A DNA stretch of 38,572 nucleotides. It comes from an uncultured Lachnospiraceae bacterium (GTDB lineage Bacteria; Bacillota; Clostridia; Lachnospirales; Lachnospiraceae). Both the position numbers and the translations under genes were made by a program. The DNA is taken from NCBI GenBank assembly GCA_902799015.1, contig CADBZI010000014.1, positions 1 to 38,572 of the forward strand. The letters run 5' to 3'. This document shows, in pieces, positions 17,495 to 25,909 of the stretch. Position 1 is the first letter of the stretch; each line of letters starts with the position of its first letter. The notes beneath the pieces are model-generated. The model ran no database searches. It had not been told where the DNA came from and saw only the letters and a list, made by a program, of their open reading frames with translations.

Positions 17495-18019
17495 ATGGAA
17501 TACAAAGGGAAAAGCGTAGTACTCATCGGATTCATGGGAGCAGGAAAAACCAGCCTGGGCAAGGCGGTGGCGAAGCTGCTGCAGGTACCTTTTCTGGACA
17601 CAGACTGTCTGATCGAACAATCGGAGGGTCTGACGATCAATGAGATCTTTGCACAGAAAGGGGAAGCATACTTCCGCAGTCTGGAGACCCAGACCGTTCA
17701 AAAGCTCGGGGACAGGGACGGAAGATTCGTGCTGTCTGTCGGCGGCGGACTTCCCCTTCGCAAGATCAACCAGCCGCTTCTTCACAGGGCAGGCTGCGTG
17801 GTATATCTGAAGGCCGGCGTCCCGACCCTGAAGGAGCGTCTTGCGAAGGACACAACGCGGCCGCTCCTGCGTCAGGGAGAGGGAACCCTGGAAGAGAAGA
17901 TCGCACGGATTCTGGCGCAGAGAGAGCCCGTATATCTGGAAGCGGCGGATGTCGTGGTGGTCAATGAAGGAAAGCGATTTCAGGAGACTGTACGCGAGAT
18001 CGCCCGGATCGTCAGCTGA
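17495..18019 (+). CDS. aroK: Shikimate kinase
   Basis: A 174-residue P-loop kinase that phosphorylates shikimate in the aromatic amino acid pathway. Walker A is GFMGAGKTSLGK (about residues 12-23). Shikimate binding is seen in DTDCLIE and the GGG of SVGGGLPLR, and the lid arginine lies in TTRPLL. The length is typical. The ATG at 17495 follows GAGGTGAG. With pheA upstream it adds a second aromatic-pathway gene to this run. No terminator was seen before the efp promoter. Confidence 0.95.
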   Translation: MEYKGKSVVLIGFMGAGKTSLGKAVAKLLQVPFLDTDCLIEQSEGLTINEIFAQKGEAYFRSLETQTVQKLGDRDGRFVLSVGGGLPLRKINQPLLHRAGCVVYLKAGVPTLKERLAKDTTRPLLRQGEGTLEEKIARILAQREPVYLEAADVVVVNEGKRFQETVREIARIVS

Positions 18020-18022
18020 GGG

Positions 18023-18051
18023 TTGAATTTGGCGGCCTGATATATTAAAAT
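18023..18051 (+). promoter_or_regulatory. Sigma-A promoter for efp
   Basis: TTGAAT (18023-18028), a 17-base spacer and TAAAAT (18046-18051), four bases after the aroK stop. It leaves a short leader of about 55 bases before efp. Confidence 0.68.
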
Positions 18052-18114
18052 ATTTACACGTGATTCACTTCAGTGTGAAGAACAGGATAATCAGAAAGAT
18101 GGAGGATATCAGAT

Positions 18115-18672
18115 ATGATTTCAGCAGGTGATTTCAGAAACGGTCTCACACTGGAGATTGACGGACAGGTCATGCAGGTCCTGGAGTTCCAGCATGTCAA
18201 GCCAGGGAAGGGCGCAGCATTTGTCCGTACCAAGATGAAGAATGTCATCGACGGCGGCGTTGTGGAAAAGACGTTCCGCCCGACTGAGAAGTTCCCGCAG
18301 GCGAGGATTGACCGTGTGGATATGCAGTACCTGTATCAGGACGGCGATCTCTACAATTTCATGAATGTCGAGACCTATGATCAGATCGCGATCGGAACCG
18401 ATATTGTCGGTGACAACATGAAGTTCGTCAAAGAGAATGAGATGTGCAAGGTGCTTTCCTACAACGGATCGGTGTTCGCGATCGAAGCGCCGCTGTTTGT
18501 TGAGCTGGAAGTAACCGAGACAGAGCCGGGCGTCAAGGGCAATACCGCGACAGGTGCAACGAAGCCCGCCATCGTCGAGACCGGCGCGCAGGTCATGGTT
18601 CCGCTGTTTGTCAACACAGGCGACAGGCTGAAGATCGATACCAGAACCGGCGAGTATCTGTCGAGAGTCTAA
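18115..18672 (+). CDS. efp: Translation elongation factor P
   Basis: A 185-residue, three-domain tRNA mimic that relieves ribosome stalling at polyproline. The N-terminal KOW-like domain carries the loop [12 protein letters not shown]; the Lys of PGKG (about residue 32) is the position modified in many species. The later domains include [26 protein letters not shown] and the C-terminal [19 protein letters not shown]. All are standard. The ATG at 18115 follows GGAGGATATCAG. No modification-enzyme gene is in the window. Confidence 0.97.
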   Translation: MISAGDFRNGLTLEIDGQVMQVLEFQHVKPGKGAAFVRTKMKNVIDGGVVEKTFRPTEKFPQARIDRVDMQYLYQDGDLYNFMNVETYDQIAIGTDIVGDNMKFVKENEMCKVLSYNGSVFAIEAPLFVELEVTETEPGVKGNTATGATKPAIVETGAQVMVPLFVNTGDRLKIDTRTGEYLSRV

Positions 18673-18718
18673 GGGCTTGGGCCTTTGAAAGGCAAAAACC
18701 AGATATATTAAAAAAAAG

Positions 18719-18760
18719 AGAGGTGCAGACGCAGCAGATGCGATTGCACTTCTTTTTTTG
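18719..18760 (+). terminator. Intrinsic terminator after efp
   Basis: Outer arms AGAGGTGCA (18719-18727) and TGCACTTCT (18745-18753, one G-U pair) enclose an inner CGCA/TGCG stem. It is followed by seven T at 18753-18759. An A-run on the 5' side gives it some activity on the other strand too. Confidence 0.88.
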
Positions 18761-18780
18761 AGCGTACCGGGTTTTAAGAA

Positions 18781-18807
18781 GAGGCCTCTTATGACGGAGG
18801 CCTTTTT
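18781..18807. terminator. Second hairpin between efp and the convergent activase gene
   Basis: AGGCCTC (18782-18788) pairs with GAGGCCT (18797-18803), and TTTTT follows on the plus strand. It lies about 40 bases beyond the minus-strand gene's stop, so it may act as a backup for efp and as the end for the activase transcript, whose U-tract is poorer. Confidence 0.65.
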
Positions 18808-18846
18808 GGTGCATCTGATGTTGATGCGGAATTCGCGCGAAGCTTC

Positions 18847-21800
18847 TCACGCAAGGTTCTTGTTCGCAGTCGACAGCATCAGCTTGATCCGGTTCAGCTG
18901 ATTGACTTCCGATGCGCCGGGATCGAAGTCGATCGCGGCGATGTTCGCATTCGGATGCAGCCGCCTTACTTCCTTGATCACGCCTTTTCCGACGACATGA
19001 TTCGGCAGGCAGCCGAAGGGCTGGATACAGACAATGTTGGGGGTTCCATCCTCGATCAGCTCCAGCATCTCTGCAGTGAGGAACCATCCTTCTCCTGTCT
19101 GGTTTCCAAGGGAGACCACGCCCTTTGCCATATCTCCCAATTCCTGAATTCTGCGGGGCGGCTCGAAGCGTTTGGAATCGGCGAGCGCCTCATTTCCTGC
19201 TTTCCGCACATACTCCAGATACTGGATGACCCAGTTGCATACCCGCGCCGTCCACCTGGAAGCGTAATGATTCTGCGCCCGGAAGTTTGCGTTGTAAAAG
19301 CTGTACAGGAAAAAGTCGATCATCTCTGGCTGGACTGCTTCCGCGCCTTCCGCCTCAAGGAGCTCTACCAGATGGTTGTTCGCGGCCGGCAGGTATTTGA
19401 CCAGAATCTCTCCGACGATACCGACACGCGGTTTCTTCACGTTCTCCAGGATCGGGAGCGTATCAAAGGATGCGACGATCTTCCTGCAAAGCTTGCGGAA
19501 ACGTCCCATCGAAGTACTCCCGGACAGAAGAAAGCTGCGGCATTCCTCCTTCAGGGATTCATGCAGCCGGTCGGCGCTTCCTTTTTCTGCCTCATAAGGC
19601 CTGACATGGTAGAGGCATTTCATAAACAGGTCGCCGAATTCAATGGCAAACAGGCATCTCTTGGCGAAGGACAGATTCACCTGGAAGCCCGGATTGGACT
19701 CCAGTCCCTGGACGGATGCGGAGATGACAGGGACATTTTCCAGCCCTGCTTTTTTCAGTGCCCGCCGGAAGAATCCGATGTAGTTGGATGCCCGGCAGCC
19801 GCCTCCCGTCTGGGACATGATAATCGCTGTGCGGTTCAGATCATATTTTCCGCTTGTCAGCTCCGCCATCATCTGTCCGACGACGATGATAGACGGATAG
19901 CAGGCGTCATTGTTGACATACTTCAGTCCCAGGTCGACCGCGTACTTTTCCGGAGGATCGACACAGACCAGACGATACCCGCTCGCCTGGATCCCGGCCT
20001 CGAGAAGATCGAAGTGGATCGGGCTCATCTGCGGGCACAGGATCGTATAGTCCTTGCGCATCTGCTTTGTGAAGACGACCGGATGGATTGCGGCTGAGTG
20101 AAGCTCGCGCATCTGCGGGTGAGAAGCGTGGATCCGGATCGCTGCGATGAGGGAGCGCACACGAATCCGGGCTGCTCCCAGGTTGTTGACCTCATCAATC
20201 TTCAGGCAGGTGTAGATCTTGCCGGAGGAGGAGAGGATATCCTGCACCTGATCGGTTGTCACGGCATCGACGCCGCAGCCGAAGGAGTTGAGCTGGATCA
20301 GATCCAGATCATCCCTGGTCATGACGAATTCCGCCGCCGCGTAGAGTCTGGAGTGGTACATCCACTGGTCGAGCACCGTGAGCGGACGTTCGATCTGTGC
20401 CAGATGGGAGACGCTGTCCTCTGTGAGAACTGCCATTCCGAAGGAATTGATCAGCTCCGGAATCCCATGGTTGATCTCCGGGTCAATATGATAGGGACGT
20501 CCGGCCAGAACGATGCCATGCCTTCCGGTTTCCTCCAGATACTGAAGTACTTTTTCTCCCTCTTCGTAGATGGCCTTGCGGCAGCGCTCCAGTTCATCCC
20601 ACGCTGCGATGACAGCCTGGCGGATCTCATTTCCGGAAATGTCCCTGAACAGGTCAACCAGCTGCCGCTCCACGGATTCTCTGCTGGTAAACGCGATAAA
20701 CGGGCACAGGAATTCCACGTCGAGATCACGGAGATTCTCGACATTGTTTTTGATATTCATCGGATAGGAGGTTACGATCGGGCAGTCATAGTGATTGCCG
20801 GCGTCCTTAAACTCCTTCCGCTCATAGGGGACGCAGGGATAGAAGATCTTCTTCAGTCCCTGTGCGATCAGCCATTCGATATGGCCGTGTGCAATCTTGG
20901 CCGGATAGCATTCCGACTCGGAGGGAATGGACTCGATTCCCAGCTCGTAGATCCGGTAGGATCCGGGCGGAGAGAGTACCACACGGTATTTCAGCTTCGT
21001 AAAGAAGGTGTGCCAGAACGGATAGAGCTCATACATGTTCAGGACACGGGGGATGCCGATGACGCCGCGCTGTGCCTCGTCCTCTGAGAGAGACTGCCTG
21101 CGGAACAGGAGCTTTTGCTTGAAATCATACAGATTCGGGAGGTTGTCCTTGTTCTTCTTCAGTCCGAGTCCCCGTTCGCAGCGGTTTCCCGAGATGAACT
21201 GACGTCCTCCGGAGAACCGGTTGATCGTCAGACGGCAGTGATTGGTGCATCCCTGGCATTTTGCATTGTGTGTGGTAAAGCGCAGGGATTCAATCTGCTC
21301 GATGGGTAGCATGGTAGTTTCTTTTTCTGCGCCGTTTTGGGCATCGTCCTCCTCGTGGAACCGCTCGCGCGCGATGAGCCCGGCGCCGAACGCGCCCATG
21401 ATTCCCGCAATGTCAGGGCGGATTGCTTCGCAGTGCGCGATTTTCTCAAATGCTCTCAGCACGCCGTCGTTATAAAATGTGCCGCCCTGCACAACGATAT
21501 GTTTTCCGAGCTCCTTCGCATCGGAGACCTTGATCACTTTGTAGAGCGCATTTTTGATTACAGAATAGGAAAGACCTGCTGAGATGTCCTCCACAAGGGC
21601 ACCTTCCTTCTGGGCCTGCTTCACCTTGGAGTTCATGAAGACGGTACAGCGGGTTCCCAGGTCAAAGGGGTGCTCCGCGAACAGGGCCGCCTTCGCGAAG
21701 TCTGCGATGGTGTAATTCAGGGATCTGGCAAAGGTCTCGATGAAGGATCCGCATCCGGAGGAGCAGGCTTCATTGAGCAGCACCGAATCCACGGCATGAT

Positions 21801-23103
21801 CCTTGATCTTGATGCACTTCATGTCCTGCCCGCCGATGTCCAGGATACAGTCGACCTCCGGATCAAAGAATGAAGCAGCATAATAGTGCGCAATCGTTTC
21901 CACCTCGCCCTCATCCAGCATCAGCGCGGACTTGATCAGGGCTTCCCCGTATCCGGTGGAGCAGGAGTAGGCGATATGTGCGTCCTGAGGCATCAGGGAA
22001 TAGATCTCCTTTACTGCATTGATTGCAGTCTGCAGGGGACTTCCATTGTTGTTGGAGTAGAAAGAATACAAAAGTTCTCCGTCCTCGGAGACAAGAGCGG
22101 CCTTTGTGGTTGTGGAGCCGGCGTCAATTCCCAGATAGCAGTTGCCCGCATATGTGCTGAGATCGGCGGTCTTAACATTGTAGTGCTCCTGCCGCTTCAG
22201 GAAGGAATGATAGTCCTCGTCAGACGCAAACAGAGGCTCCATTCTGGGAACCTCAAAGCTGATCTGCACGCCATTCCTGAGGGTATGGACGAGCTCGGAA
22301 AGCTTCGTGCCTGCCGCTGTGTCCGCCTTCATGGCGGAGCCGATCGCGGCAAACAGATGCGAATTGTCCGGAATGATTGCATGCGCGTCGTCCAGATTCA
22401 GGGTGCGGATAAACGCTGTCCGAAGCTCACTGAGAAAATGCAGCGGCCCGCCCAGAAATGCGACATGGCCGCGGATCGGGCGTCCGCAGGCAAGACCGGA
22501 GATGGTCTGATTGACAACTGCCTGGAAGATGGAGGCCGCAAGATCCTCCTTGGTTGCGCCCTCATTGATCAGCGGCTGGATGTCAGACTTCGCGAATACG
22601 CCGCATCTGGCCGCAATGGTGTAGAGGGACTTATAGTGTTTCGCGTACTCATTGAGTCCGCTGACATCCGTCTGCAGCAGGGAAGCCATCTGGTCGATAA
22701 AAGAACCGGTGCCGCCGGCACAGGTTCCGTTCATACGCTGGTCAATACCGGAGGGATCAAAGTAGATGATCTTCGCGTCCTCGCCGCCCAGCTCGATCGC
22801 GACATTGGTCTGCGGAAACTGCTTCTGCAGACTGGCTGAGACCGCGACAACCTCCTGCAGAAACGGAATCTTCATATTGCCTGCAAGGGTCAGCCCGCCG
22901 GATCCGGTAATGACGGGACTGACTTCCCGGTCCCCGAGTTTTTCCATGGCTTCTTCCATCAGGTCAGCCAAAGTCCCCTGGATATCTGCAAAATGTCTGC
23001 GGTAATCTGCCGCGAGAATCTGCAGGTTTTCGTCCAGCACCGCGATTTTTACCGTAGTGGACCCGATATCAATACCAAGGGAAAGCGTATTATCTGCACT
23101 CAT
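18847..23103 (-). CDS. Two-domain BadF/BcrA-type acyl-CoA dehydratase activase with DUF2229 region
   Basis: A 1,418-residue protein. Two tandem ASKHA ATPase domains open with LGIDIGSTTVK (residue 9) and LGIDAGSTTTK (about 322). Each has the cysteines that hold a bridging [4Fe-4S] in HgdC-type activators (GTCAGGTGSF and ARCGVF; ACSSGCGSF and TRCTVF). A four-Cys cluster (CQGCTNHC plus a later Cys) sits near 615. The C-terminal half is DUF2229 and a 2-hydroxyacyl-CoA dehydratase-like part (GRPYHIDPEINHG; SQTGGGCRASNY). Such proteins are annotated as CoA-substrate activases; the partner is unknown and no dehydratase gene is adjacent. The ATG at 23103 follows AGGAAGAATT. It is monocistronic here. 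Confidence 0.92.
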   Translation of the reverse strand: MSADNTLSLGIDIGSTTVKIAVLDENLQILAADYRRHFADIQGTLADLMEEAMEKLGDREVSPVITGSGGLTLAGNMKIPFLQEVVAVSASLQKQFPQTNVAIELGGEDAKIIYFDPSGIDQRMNGTCAGGTGSFIDQMASLLQTDVSGLNEYAKHYKSLYTIAARCGVFAKSDIQPLINEGATKEDLAASIFQAVVNQTISGLACGRPIRGHVAFLGGPLHFLSELRTAFIRTLNLDDAHAIIPDNSHLFAAIGSAMKADTAAGTKLSELVHTLRNGVQISFEVPRMEPLFASDEDYHSFLKRQEHYNVKTADLSTYAGNCYLGIDAGSTTTKAALVSEDGELLYSFYSNNNGSPLQTAINAVKEIYSLMPQDAHIAYSCSTGYGEALIKSALMLDEGEVETIAHYYAASFFDPEVDCILDIGGQDMKCIKIKDHAVDSVLLNEACSSGCGSFIETFARSLNYTIADFAKAALFAEHPFDLGTRCTVFMNSKVKQAQKEGALVEDISAGLSYSVIKNALYKVIKVSDAKELGKHIVVQGGTFYNDGVLRAFEKIAHCEAIRPDIAGIMGAFGAGLIARERFHEEDDAQNGAEKETTMLPIEQIESLRFTTHNAKCQGCTNHCRLTINRFSGGRQFISGNRCERGLGLKKNKDNLPNLYDFKQKLLFRRQSLSEDEAQRGVIGIPRVLNMYELYPFWHTFFTKLKYRVVLSPPGSYRIYELGIESIPSESECYPAKIAHGHIEWLIAQGLKKIFYPCVPYERKEFKDAGNHYDCPIVTSYPMNIKNNVENLRDLDVEFLCPFIAFTSRESVERQLVDLFRDISGNEIRQAVIAAWDELERCRKAIYEEGEKVLQYLEETGRHGIVLAGRPYHIDPEINHGIPELINSFGMAVLTEDSVSHLAQIERPLTVLDQWMYHSRLYAAAEFVMTRDDLDLIQLNSFGCGVDAVTTDQVQDILSSSGKIYTCLKIDEVNNLGAARIRVRSLIAAIRIHASHPQMRELHSAAIHPVVFTKQMRKDYTILCPQMSPIHFDLLEAGIQASGYRLVCVDPPEKYAVDLGLKYVNNDACYPSIIVVGQMMAELTSGKYDLNRTAIIMSQTGGGCRASNYIGFFRRALKKAGLENVPVISASVQGLESNPGFQVNLSFAKRCLFAIEFGDLFMKCLYHVRPYEAEKGSADRLHESLKEECRSFLLSGSTSMGRFRKLCRKIVASFDTLPILENVKKPRVGIVGEILVKYLPAANNHLVELLEAEGAEAVQPEMIDFFLYSFYNANFRAQNHYASRWTARVCNWVIQYLEYVRKAGNEALADSKRFEPPRRIQELGDMAKGVVSLGNQTGEGWFLTAEMLELIEDGTPNIVCIQPFGCLPNHVVGKGVIKEVRRLHPNANIAAIDFDPGASEVNQLNRIKLMLSTANKNLA

Positions 23104-23145
23104 AATTCTTCCTGCTGCTATAGATTTGGTTCAGTTCAAAACAGT

Positions 23146-23174
23146 AGTATACCGCTTACCCTACCCGAAATCAA
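23146..23174 (-). promoter_or_regulatory. Sigma-A promoter for the activase gene
   Basis: On the minus strand TTGATT (23169-23174), a 17-base spacer and TATACT (23146-23151), about 43 bases upstream of the start codon. Confidence 0.66.
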
Positions 23175-23191
23175 ATTGAAGAGCCGTTTTG

Positions 23192-23203
23192 ATTGTATAC
23201 AAT
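23192..23203. promoter_or_regulatory. Perfect palindrome, possible GntR-type operator
   Basis: ATTGTATACAAT is a perfect 12-base dyad centred about 24 bases upstream of the activase -35. The form resembles operators of FadR/FCD-type GntR regulators (NyGTnnACnN). No GntR gene lies in the window, so the binder is not identified. Confidence 0.4.
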
Positions 23204-23283
23204 ATATTAGAAGTGTCTAATGAAAGGAACGCTTTACAAAGAGTGTATCCAGTTGATAAACTGATTACAGCGCAAAAGCCTGA

Positions 23284-23490
23284 CCTCCACGCAAGCTGAG
23301 TCGCGCGCACCGTACTAGCTTCGCGTCGCCGCAAGCTCCTCGCGCACCACGCGCGATATGCTTGCTTGCCGTGGAGGGAAAGGGTGTTGGCGTGCCCCTA
23401 CATGAGTGCGTAGTGGGGCCCACGACGTCCAGTGGACGCTCGTTTAGCGCCGACCGAAGCGAAGCGCGGAGCAATCCGTAATCGACTTTT
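23284..23490. repeat. GC-rich hairpin cluster, candidate dispersed element or structured RNA
   Basis: This part of the 475-base gene-free gap (23104-23578) differs sharply in composition from the A/T-rich sequence before it. A long nested stem pairs 23284-23296 with 23364-23377 (one bulge). Inside are TCGCGCG/CGCGCGA and AGCTT/AAGCT arms. It is followed by GCCCCTAC/GTAGTGGGGC (23394-23419), CGTCC-AGT-GGACG (23426-23438), CGCT/AGCG (23437-23449) and CGAC-TTTT-GTCG (about 23483-23494). A 69-codon minus-strand frame crosses it but has an unlikely composition and no good start site. The remaining bases to 23578 show only the tgt ribosome site. Confidence 0.5.
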
Positions 23491-23578
23491 GTCGGGTTGA
23501 TCCTAAACTAGAACAATCAGAAAATAATCCGGATGCTTGCACACGACGGCAGATCCGGGTCTGACAGGAGAATCTTAC

Positions 23579-24721
23579 ATGAGTGGAACCTACCAGCTGA
23601 TCACAACAGACGGCAGAGCGAAGCGGGGACAGCTGAGCACCGTACACGGAACGATTCAGACACCTGTATTTATGAATGTCGGGACAGTGGCCGCAATCAA
23701 AGGGGCAGTCTCGACGGATGATCTGCGCGGGATCGGGACGCAGGTGGAGCTGAGCAACACCTATCATCTGCATGTGAGAACCGGGGATGAAGCGATTAAA
23801 AAGCTGGGCGGCCTTCATAAGTTTATGAACTGGGACAGGCCGATCCTGACCGACTCCGGCGGATTTCAGGTATTCTCTCTTGCCTCGCTGCGCAAGATCA
23901 AGGAAGAAGGCGTTTCTTTTCAGTCGCATATAGACGGCCGCAGGATCTTTATGGGGCCGGAGGAAAGCATGCAGATTCAGTCGAATCTGGCTTCCACGAT
24001 TGCGATGGCATTTGATGAGTGTCCTTCCTCCAGGGCGGACAGAGCGTATGTGCAGGATTCCGTCGACCGGACCTACCGGTGGCTTGTGCGGTGCAAGGCG
24101 GAGATGAAGCGGCTGAACAGCCTGCCGGACACGATCAATCGGGAGCAGATGCTGTTTGGCATCAATCAGGGTGCCGTGTATGACGATATCAGGATCGAGC
24201 ATGCGAAAAAGATCGCGGAGCTGGAGCTTGACGGATACGCGGTCGGCGGCCTGGCGGTCGGAGAGACGCACGAGGAGATGTACCGCGTGCTTGACAGTAC
24301 GGTGCCGTTCCTTCCGAAGGAAAAGCCCGTCTATCTGATGGGAGTCGGCACGCCGGTGAACATCGTCGAGGGCGTATACCGCGGCGTCGATTTCTTCGAC
24401 TGTGTCTATCCCTCCCGGAACGGAAGGCATGGACATGCGTATACGCACCGCGGAAAGATCAATCTGAATAACGCAAGGTTCGCTTTTGACGAAACCCCTC
24501 TGGAGGAAGGCTGCCACTGCCCGGCATGCAGAAGCTACACAAGAGCCTATATTCACCATCTGTTCAAGGCGAAGGAGATGCTTGGGATGCGGCTGCTTGT
24601 GCTTCATAACCTGTACTTCTACAACCATCTGATGGAAGAGATCCGCACCGCGATCGAAGAACACCGCTACGAACAGTTTCGCGCAGACTGGATCGAAACC
24701 TATGAATCGGGGGAGACATAA
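23579..24721 (+). CDS. tgt: tRNA-guanine transglycosylase
   Basis: A 380-residue enzyme that swaps guanine-34 of certain tRNAs for the queuosine precursor preQ1. The TIM-barrel shows ILTDSGGFQVFSL with the base-binding Asp (about residue 95), the active-site GVDFFDCVYPSRNGRHG with the nucleophilic Asp (about 270) and FGINQGA. The zinc site is CHCPAC plus a further Cys/His region (RSYTRAYIHHL). The length is typical. The ATG at 23579 follows ACAGGAGA; the in-frame ATG at 23537 is rejected for lack of a ribosome site. It precedes yajC, a common gene order. No clear promoter was found upstream. Confidence 0.96.
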   Translation: MSGTYQLITTDGRAKRGQLSTVHGTIQTPVFMNVGTVAAIKGAVSTDDLRGIGTQVELSNTYHLHVRTGDEAIKKLGGLHKFMNWDRPILTDSGGFQVFSLASLRKIKEEGVSFQSHIDGRRIFMGPEESMQIQSNLASTIAMAFDECPSSRADRAYVQDSVDRTYRWLVRCKAEMKRLNSLPDTINREQMLFGINQGAVYDDIRIEHAKKIAELELDGYAVGGLAVGETHEEMYRVLDSTVPFLPKEKPVYLMGVGTPVNIVEGVYRGVDFFDCVYPSRNGRHGHAYTHRGKINLNNARFAFDETPLEEGCHCPACRSYTRAYIHHLFKAKEMLGMRLLVLHNLYFYNHLMEEIRTAIEEHRYEQFRADWIETYESGET

Positions 24722-24732
24722 AGAAGTTCTTC

Positions 24733-24761
24733 TTGAATACAGGCGGAAAGTTGTGTAGAAT
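24733..24761 (+). promoter_or_regulatory. Sigma-A promoter for yajC
   Basis: TTGAAT (24733-24738), a 17-base spacer and TAGAAT (24756-24761), just after the tgt stop. yajC can therefore be transcribed independently of tgt. Confidence 0.66.
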
Positions 24762-24833
24762 AACCTACGGTTTCGTCCGGATGATCCGTACGGATGGAGA
24801 CAGGAAGAGAGCATATTAAGGAGGAATTGTTTC

Positions 24834-25184
24834 ATGAGTCCAGCACTGTTAGAGACTTCTGCCGCGGCAGGCGGTTCCGGCATGATCATGATGATCGTCT
24901 ATATGGTGATTATCTTCGGCGTGATGTATTTTCTGGCGATCCGTCCGCAGAAGAAAGAGCAGAAGCGAATGGCTGCACTTCTTTCCACGATGGAGGTCGG
25001 GGACACGGTTGTGACGAACAGCGGCTTCTACGGAACGGTGATCCAGGTTTCCGAGGAAGATTGCATCATTGAGTTCGGAAACAACAGAAACTGCCGTATT
25101 CCGATGCGCAAGAGCGCGATCGCCGAGGTTGAAAAGGCTTCTGACGGAATCGCCGATGCCCAGACGGCTGCGGATAAGAAGTGA
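24834..25184 (+). CDS. yajC: Preprotein translocase subunit YajC
   Basis: A 116-residue membrane protein with one transmembrane helix (about residues 16-36, rich in M, I, V) followed by the family signature FLAIRPQKKEQKRM and a small cytoplasmic domain (VGDTVVTNSGFYGTV). YajC associates with SecDF at the Sec translocon. The ATG at 24834 follows AAGGAGG (about 24818-24824). Unlike many genomes, secD and secF do not follow; a terminator ends the unit. Confidence 0.94.
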   Translation: MSPALLETSAAAGGSGMIMMIVYMVIIFGVMYFLAIRPQKKEQKRMAALLSTMEVGDTVVTNSGFYGTVIQVSEEDCIIEFGNNRNCRIPMRKSAIAEVEKASDGIADAQTAADKK

Positions 25185-25205
25185 TCTGAAACAGAAAGAT
25201 CAAAT

Positions 25206-25239
25206 AAAGGCTGCCGAAGGAGATTCGGCAGCCTTTCTT
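25206..25239. terminator. Intrinsic terminator after yajC
   Basis: A 13-bp perfect stem (25206-25218 with 25224-25236) and a GGAGA loop; the 3' arm ends in TTT, followed by CTT. The A-rich 5' foot means it may also stop the convergent lrp-like transcript, whose stop is at 25284. Confidence 0.88.
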
Positions 25240-25283
25240 ACAGACAGGTCAATGGACTATGCCTGATGGCACCCCGGCCTTCT

Positions 25284-25748
25284 TCAGCGTCTGGAAGGCT
25301 CTGACTCGAATCCGGAGGAGTGAATGTTCTTCACCGTCCGCAGTACATAGTGCGTTCTTGTCAGCCGGACACCCGGATAGTCCTTGATCCGGTTGTGGAT
25401 CTGTTCCAGGTGATCGCTGGACCGGCAGCAGATCTTCAGCATGAAGTCAAATTCACCGGTCAGGTAATAGCATGCGATGATATTCGGATCCAGATCGATG
25501 TGCTGGATGAATTCATCGTTGAAGCGGGGATGCTCCATGCCGATCTCCATCAGGACCGTGATGTCATTACCGAGCTTGGAATCGTCGCAGATCACGGTAT
25601 AAGACTGAATCAGTCCGGACTTTTCCATCTTCTTGATCCGTTCGATTACGGTGGATACCGACAGGTGAATGGTTTTGCTGATATCGGACGCGGTCTGCCG
25701 GGCATTCGCTTTCAGTTCGGCGAGAATCTGAAAATCCAGGTTATCCAT
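25284..25748 (-). CDS. Lrp/AsnC-family transcriptional regulator
   Basis: A 154-residue regulator. The N-terminal winged helix-turn-helix spans about residues 3-60 (LDFQILAELKANARQTASDI and VSTVIERIKKMEKSGLI). The C-terminal RAM/AsnC effector domain follows (ACYYLTGEFDFMLKICCRS). Lrp-family proteins bind amino acids, often leucine, and form octamers. It is transcribed away from leuB-ilvD-ilvB, so it probably governs that operon and itself; this is inference from position. The ATG at 25748 follows AAGAGGTATATTG. Confidence 0.93.
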   Translation of the reverse strand: MDNLDFQILAELKANARQTASDISKTIHLSVSTVIERIKKMEKSGLIQSYTVICDDSKLGNDITVLMEIGMEHPRFNDEFIQHIDLDPNIIACYYLTGEFDFMLKICCRSSDHLEQIHNRIKDYPGVRLTRTHYVLRTVKNIHSSGFESEPSRR

Positions 25749-25792
25749 ATCAATATACCTCTTGTACCATAAGATTTTGCAATTACGGTGGT

Positions 25793-25798
25793 ATTATA
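25793..25798 (-). promoter_or_regulatory. Extended -10 of the lrp-like gene
   Basis: On the minus strand TGTTATAAT forms an extended -10 with a perfect TATAAT. The -35 region is poor, so a TG-dependent promoter is proposed. It lies 45 bases upstream of the start. Confidence 0.45.
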
Positions 25799-25820
25799 AC
25801 ATAAATCTTTTGTTTGTGTG

Positions 25821-25849
25821 TTGAAAAAACGAAAATAATAAATTATGAT
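25821..25849 (+). promoter_or_regulatory. Sigma-A promoter for leuB-ilvD-ilvB
   Basis: TTGAAA (25821-25826), a 17-base A/T-rich spacer and TATGAT (25844-25849). An inverted repeat starts inside the -10: ATGATGACCT (25845-25854) pairs with AGGTGTCATCAT (25874-25885) with a two-base bulge. It could be an operator or a leader hairpin. The leader is only about 55 bases, with no room for a T-box or leader peptide. Confidence 0.7.
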
Positions 25850-25909
25850 GACCTCATGCCTTGTATAGGGAAAAGGTGTCATCATGATTCAGGAAAGGTA
25901 TGATAAGAA

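Noticed and set aside
18955-21087. Two long plus-strand frames (380 and 329 codons) opposite the activase
   Set aside because: They are antisense to conserved activase motifs and have no start-site support; the minus-strand gene explains the region.
23265-23474. 69-codon minus-strand ORF over the hairpin element
   Set aside because: Its codons coincide with self-complementary arms, there is no ribosome site and its composition is unlike the neighbours; better explained as non-coding repeat or RNA.
25850-25909. T-box or leader-peptide attenuator before leuB
   Set aside because: The leader is only about 55 bases; the T-box core sequence and a Leu-codon-rich peptide are both absent.
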